Source: Chamaecyparis obtusa (taxonomy: Eukaryota; Streptophyta; Pinopsida; Cupressales; Cupressaceae). From it: a DNA stretch of 64,000 nucleotides. Location: the NCBI GenBank assembly GCA_027943335.1, contig BSBK01002054.1:12501-76500 (forward strand). Reading direction: 5' to 3'. Positions 59,590-64,000 of this stretch are shown here, in pieces (positions within the stretch are counted from its first letter, which is position 1; each line of letters opens with the position of its first letter). A model generated the notes under the pieces. The model worked only from the letters and a program-made list of their open reading frames with translations, was not told the origin of the DNA and ran no database searches. Position numbers and translations under genes: made by a program.

Positions 59590-61639
59590 GATCAGACTAG
59601 GATCAGATTTGGCTTAGGATAGGAGGAAAGATTGACTCTAGAGGAAGATGGAAGGGGGATGGGGGATGACCAAGATGACTCTACTAACCTAAGATAGGAG
59701 GAAAGGAGGACAAGATTGGATGGGGAAGATGTGGGATGACCAAAAGACCAAAATTAGGAGACTAGAATGACAGGATTCTGAAAGCTTGGATGACTTCTAC
59801 ATTTGGAGGACTTGGATTTGATATGGAAAAATATTTGTGTGTAGAAATATTCACTTGTGTATGTTCAACAGATGTTTTTCACTAATTATATAACTTTGAA
59901 AACACATCAAACATTCAGAACTACCTAAAGACATGCTAGTATCAAATTTTTAGCCCGCAGCTTGATATCCCAAAAAGGAATATAGATAGTGAGTATCTTA
60001 AGGTGATTCAGGAAACCACTTGGATTGATTCTTGCACAAATATATTGATACCTTCAGGAGTAGATAGGGAAGCCTCTAATTTATAGGTGTTTGATTTGGT
60101 TTATCGTGTCCTCCCAATAAGTTTGTATGTGTGTGATTCACTTAAGAGCCTAGTTGACCATGTCAAAATAGTAGGGATATTCACCTACCTTGGGCTACCA
60201 TCAACACACATCACCAGAGCTTGAGGGGATGAAGCAAGAGTTATCTCAATGTTTTTCTCTCTCAACAAGCTTTTCTAGAAGTAAAAGAAGTGAACTCTTC
60301 CAAGTTCAACCTCTTTTACGTCACTTAGTTAATCAAGGATTTGTAGAATTTGATACTCCTAGAATCACACCAGGAAGATTTCCTTTTCCAAATTTATTAA
60401 GTGAATTGAAATGAATACTTGAAAACATGTGTTTATGATTTTTTTTAGTTCATTCCTTGAAGACAATAAAGCTTTAAAGATATTGCAAGTTTTTCTCCCT
60501 TATGCATTCAAGATTGAGTTTTCTTTCTAGGACCCTGATTTGATTTTTGAAATAAAATGAAATGCTTTTCTTTCAACTTTAGGAAATTCAAGATTTTTGT
60601 TTTATTTTGGACTCAAAGAAAAATGACTCTTTTTATTTGGACTTTGGTTCATTCCTTTAGATTCATTCAAGACTTTGTGCTCTAGAATTTAGATCTTAGG
60701 CCCTAAAAGAAGTGTTTCTGGAGTGCTTTACGCATGAAACTTTGAAAACATCCAAGATTTTTCAAAAATAAGTTTTCTTTAACCAAGAAAAAAACATTTA
60801 GATTGATTTAGGAACATTTAGGATAGTTTAGGATAGCTTAGGAGCTGATTAGGAATGAGATGCAGTTTTGTTTCTAGATTCCATGAAACTTGGAAAACAC
60901 TTAGATTTGCATGAATGAGGTTCTTTTTAGACAAATGAAAGACATTAGGAATAATTTTTATTGCTTTTAATCAATTAGGAATGTTTTAGAAACATTTAGG
61001 AAATATTAGGAAACATTTAGGAAAGTTTTGTAGTTTGTTCCATTTAAGGTATTCAAGAGTGAATAGAAGTTCATTTTAAGCCAACCAAATGAAGTCTTTA
61101 GGTTCCTAAAAATTCAAGAAGGTTCATGATCCTTAAGGCTTTAGTTTTTTTATTATTATCTTTGCCTCCATGAATTACCTACAAGAGTATGATGTCATAA
61201 ATTACAAGTTTGAAGCCTAGGGTCACTAGGATCCCCAAACAGGCCCAAAAAGTCAATAAAAACCAAGTTTAGGGCTTCATACAAGCCCTCTACTTCCCAT
61301 ACAACATTCAAGACCAGATATTTTTGAGTTAAAGTGTCATAAAACATTTTATGATCTCCCATATGACATTTGGGCACAACCCATACGACATTTGAGCTAA
61401 AAAGTGGCAAAAATATTAAAAAATGCCTTAAAAACATGCAAAATGGCCCAAACGACTATTGGGCACTACCCATATGAAAATTTCTCACTAACCATACGAA
61501 AATTTCTAATAGTGATCAAATTTCATATGACACTGTATCAAAATTTGTTCAGAAGGCGTTAAAAAGTGAGTTTTTTTTCCCAAAAACCCTAAAAAATGTA
61601 GTTTTGAAGGCTTGTGGAGTCCTATCGAGCATGCCAAAA
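59590..61639 (-). other. E7 5' leader region
   Basis: About 2 kb between the right LTR and the long ORF. AT-rich at 60420-61160, with repeated CATA(C/T)GAC and TTGGGCAC words at 61360-61530. A + strand frame at 60190-60414 shows no domain. The leader is unusually long for a plant LTR element. Confidence 0.4.
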
Positions 61640-62871
61640 TGTGATCAGAGAAAACCAAACCTTTTTGGAATAATCATAGACATTAAAAAATTATACTAAC
61701 ATAATATTCCTAACATATAGTAAAATCTATTTGCAAAGACACTCAGATAGAGCTTAAACGGGAGCACCCTATCACCGTTTGATTTGCTCTCAATTTAGGG
61801 ATGTGGGTGTGCTATCAAAAAACTTGGAGAATTTCCCTAATGCATATTAGGAAGGATTGGGATTAATTAAGAACCATGAGAACCCCATAGTGGCACAAAA
61901 TTAGGTATAGAACACCTAATTTTCCCCTAGAGCCTCAAGGAGCCTAATAGAGCTAAGATGCAGATTAAGCTAAAAATACTTATTCTAATATTTATTTTAA
62001 GTCAAATAAAGTGTGATGATGATGAAAATTCTATGAAAAAAATTAAATAAACTATGTTTAATCCATGATGCTAAGCTAAGATGTGTTATGAAAGCTTTGA
62101 AAGATAAATGAAATCTAACAATTAGGATTTATTATGCTAAGTCTAGATAGAAATTAGCATGATAATAATGCATTAAGATAAAAACTAAGCTAATTATTTT
62201 CTCTTGGAAGAGAGACTATTTATAGTATTTTCCTAAGGGCTTGGGTTAGGAAGGAGAGTTAGGGTCAGAGTCAGGGTTTGGGGTAGGGTCTAAGGTATGG
62301 TTAGGGGTAAGCTTAGATGGATGAGGGTTAAGGGTTGCTCACACATGTGTGAGAAACACTAGGGAAGATTTTCTAGGGAACCAAGGTGTAAGAAGGGTCA
62401 TGGGCTTCATTATGAGGTTGTAAGAGGCTTAATGAGTGTGTAAGAGGTCATTAATGAGTTTGTAAGGCTCATTAATGAGGGGTGTTGACCAAAAGTCAAA
62501 TAAGACTTGGATTAGGCTAAGAAAGTTAGGAAACACCTTCTAAACAAGTTTAGGAAAGGTTTAGGAAAGTTTAGGAAAGTTTAGAAGGTTCTAGGAATCT
62601 CTAGAAGATTCTAGGGTTTTCAAGGTTTTAAATAAATATTTCATTTATTTAAAAGGTTTTGGTTAATTTATTAAATAATTAATAACTATTGGGGGAAATG
62701 ATGTTTAAATTGGATTTAAACATTTCTAGAAGGGTTCCTTAATTAAATTTTTTTAATTAAGGTAGGAGGAATTAATGGCATAATAATAAATTAATTAATT
62801 GATTAACAAATGATGATGTCATCAGGGATTTAAATATTGTTATTTTGGTAAAGGCTTTTTAGGTGTCTACA
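61640..62871 (-). repeat. E7 right (5') LTR
   Basis: 1232 bp, TGTGATCAGAGAAAACC to GGTGTCTACA. Same internal landmarks as the left LTR. A few small deletions and scattered substitutions separate the two, so insertion is not very recent. Confidence 0.85.
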
Positions 62872-63503
62872 CTCACAATATCAAATTTGTACTTGGTAGA
62901 TTCAACTCTAAATCACAATTACACTGTCCTCTTTGTTGCTCTATTACTTGGTGGCTTCTCTTCTCATAACCTTCTCTCTACAATCTCTCCTTCGCACATG
63001 CACTCTCTCATACTCTTTTATGTGATCTTCACATTCAGATCCATTTATACTTAATTCTAGAAGTAGTGGAAATTTTCTAGAATCATCTCCTTAAGTGGTT
63101 CTAGCATTGGTTACTCCTCCAGTGCATATATCACATTTAATCCTTATTGGTGGATCTCACCTTGTAATCACACATAATCATTATGTTTAAATCTTTAATT
63201 CTCTATCAGACAATCTCCTCAAGATTTGTAAACCATTTTCTGCACGGTGTCCAGATTCAATGTATCTATAGATTCTCCTTGTGTCGGCCTGTCATGCTCG
63301 GTAATAAGTTTTTTTTCTCAGTTCTACCTTTCTCAATGACTAAACTTCCTTTTCCTCTATCGAAAACTGCATTTCCTTTATTTCCTTTTACTGAATAGAT
63401 TGATGCTCTTACCAGCTTGAATTTTCTTCATTATTGAATGACTTTGACAATCATTAATACTTCATCATAACTAATGACAAAAACATAACTCTTAGGAGTG
63501 TCA

Positions 63504-64000
63504 ATCTCCCCCTTTGGCATTAGTTTGGTATCTTTATTTAAAACCTTCAAAATTGTCCATGTATCCATATCTTGGTAAACTTATTACTCCTCCAGTAGTA
63601 ATAATAGTTGTATCTATTATCTTGATATAAATATTTCTCCCTTTACATCAGCATGATATCCTCCTTATATAATATCCCCCTTTTTTAAACAAAAATGCCA
63701 AAAATAGTAACTTATTGCTTATTTGGTGGAGGGATCTTGGAAAAAATAGATTTGTATTTGCCTTGTGCATCCTTCAGTGATGCCTTCTATTTATCCTTTA
63801 GTGTCTACAACACTATTATTTTCTCACTGATATCACTTGTTAAACTGATCATATTATCCATAGCACTAACATCCAGTGTGGTGAATAAATCTTTTGCCTT
63901 ATGTATATTTTTTTTGTAATGATTCAATATGGGGTATCAAAAATATTTGGAGCTCTAGAAGATCCATTATGATCTAATTTTCTTCTTTTCTCATCTCATG
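63504..64000 (-). other. Start of a further E6 internal region (cut by window edge)
   Basis: Polypurine complements at 63504 and about 63675 (TATCCCCCTTTTTT) precede DNA with short frames. A + strand frame at 63695-63919 is not recognised; coding, if any, is expected on the - strand. Confidence 0.4.

Larger units (their letters stand above)
52466..62871 (-). mobile_element. E7: LTR element with G-patch-like ORF, TSD CTCAC
   Basis: Left LTR 52466-53705 and right LTR 61640-62871, closely similar throughout. CTCAC flanks the whole (52461-52465 and 62872-62876). Left LTR is followed by TATTTCCCCTCTTTG, a polypurine complement, so the element is - strand with its 3' LTR on the left. Beside the right LTR the - strand begins TTTTGGCATGCTCGATAGG, not the initiator-Met PBS of the other elements; the primer tRNA is unknown to me. 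The 7.9-kb internal region holds one recognisable long frame (56818-59589) and no RT or integrase. Confidence 0.8.
51922..63503 (-). repeat. E6 middle LTR, split by E7
   Basis: Parts 51922-52465 and 62872-63503. Begins TGTTGGAATAAG, then ACTAAGAGGGGAGGG, and ends GGAGTGTCA before the polypurine complement. Its own length is about 1.17 kb. It has about six CTTGTTA(A/G)GAG-like motifs at 52095-52340. Confidence 0.65.
48411..64000 (-). mobile_element. E6: LTR-internal-LTR-internal chain, runs off the right edge
   Basis: LTR 1 at 48411-49763, internal region 49764-51921, second LTR 51922-63503 (split by E7), then a further internal region from 63504 to the window end. Each LTR's right edge is followed by a polypurine complement (ATCTCCTCCTTTGG at 49764; ATCTCCCCCTTTGG at 63504), so the second LTR serves both as 5' LTR of the left unit and 3' LTR of the right unit. 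The place for the PBS at 51910-51920 (CCTCTACAATG) is a worn version of CTCTGATACCA. Confidence 0.6.

Overview
The window looks like nuclear DNA of a plant with a very large, retrotransposon-filled genome. A gymnosperm, probably a conifer, is my best inference. The evidence is AT-rich DNA, a plant-type gene with introns on the + strand, a plant LINE, and LTR retrotransposons nested up to four deep. Many elements carry a primer-binding site (PBS) matching plant initiator tRNA-Met. I see no bacterial-type genes, rRNA, CRISPR array or credible tRNA gene.

Region 1 (1-16.4 kb) is the least transposon-dense part. It starts with degenerate minisatellites, AT-rich DNA without genes and a long purine/pyrimidine-alternating microsatellite (4.7-5.1 kb). 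Locally duplicated blocks follow (6.8-11.2 kb). The only host gene I can support lies at 11408-15851 (+). It has about eight exons, and its C-terminal exons match my memory of the plant-specific At4g29790/At2g19390/At5g22450 family. The copy seems to lack the large middle of that protein and its last exons. A 5'-truncated LINE (- strand) sits in one intron with a 14-bp target site duplication (TSD). A short coiled-coil repeat fragment follows at 16.0-16.2 kb.

Region 2 (16.5-22.7 kb) holds a TRIM-like miniature LTR element, telomere-like repeats, tandem duplications, and one LTR + PBS + gag start of a - strand retrotransposon (19.2-20.8 kb).

Region 3 (22.7-47.1 kb) is a nest of - strand elements. 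E1 (22728-47111) has a copia-like gag and no polymerase. Its left LTR holds solo LTR E5 (23913-25042). Its right LTR holds E2 (29208-46300), a three-LTR, two-internal-region array coding only gag and aspartic protease. The first E2 internal region is split by E3 (31193-41875), which has no LTRs I can find, an unrecognised broken ORF and a 64-bp repeat array. E3 is itself split by E4 (35790-39977), a 4.2-kb solo LTR. Insertions E2, E3, E4 and E5 were placed by short target duplications, and E2, E3 and E5 also by comparison with uninterrupted paralogous copies inside the window.

Region 4 (48.4-64 kb) is element E6, another chain of LTR, internal region, LTR, internal region that runs off the right edge. 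Its middle LTR is split by E7 (52466-62871). E7 has two LTRs of about 1.24 kb, TSD CTCAC, and a 924-codon Pro/Ser-rich frame with a G-patch-like motif and two in-frame stops.

None of the LTR elements shows a recognisable reverse transcriptase or integrase, so they look non-autonomous or decayed. The most unusual signals are the unknown E3 element, a short motif cluster plus homopolymer shared by otherwise different LTRs, and LTR-sharing arrays in two separate families.
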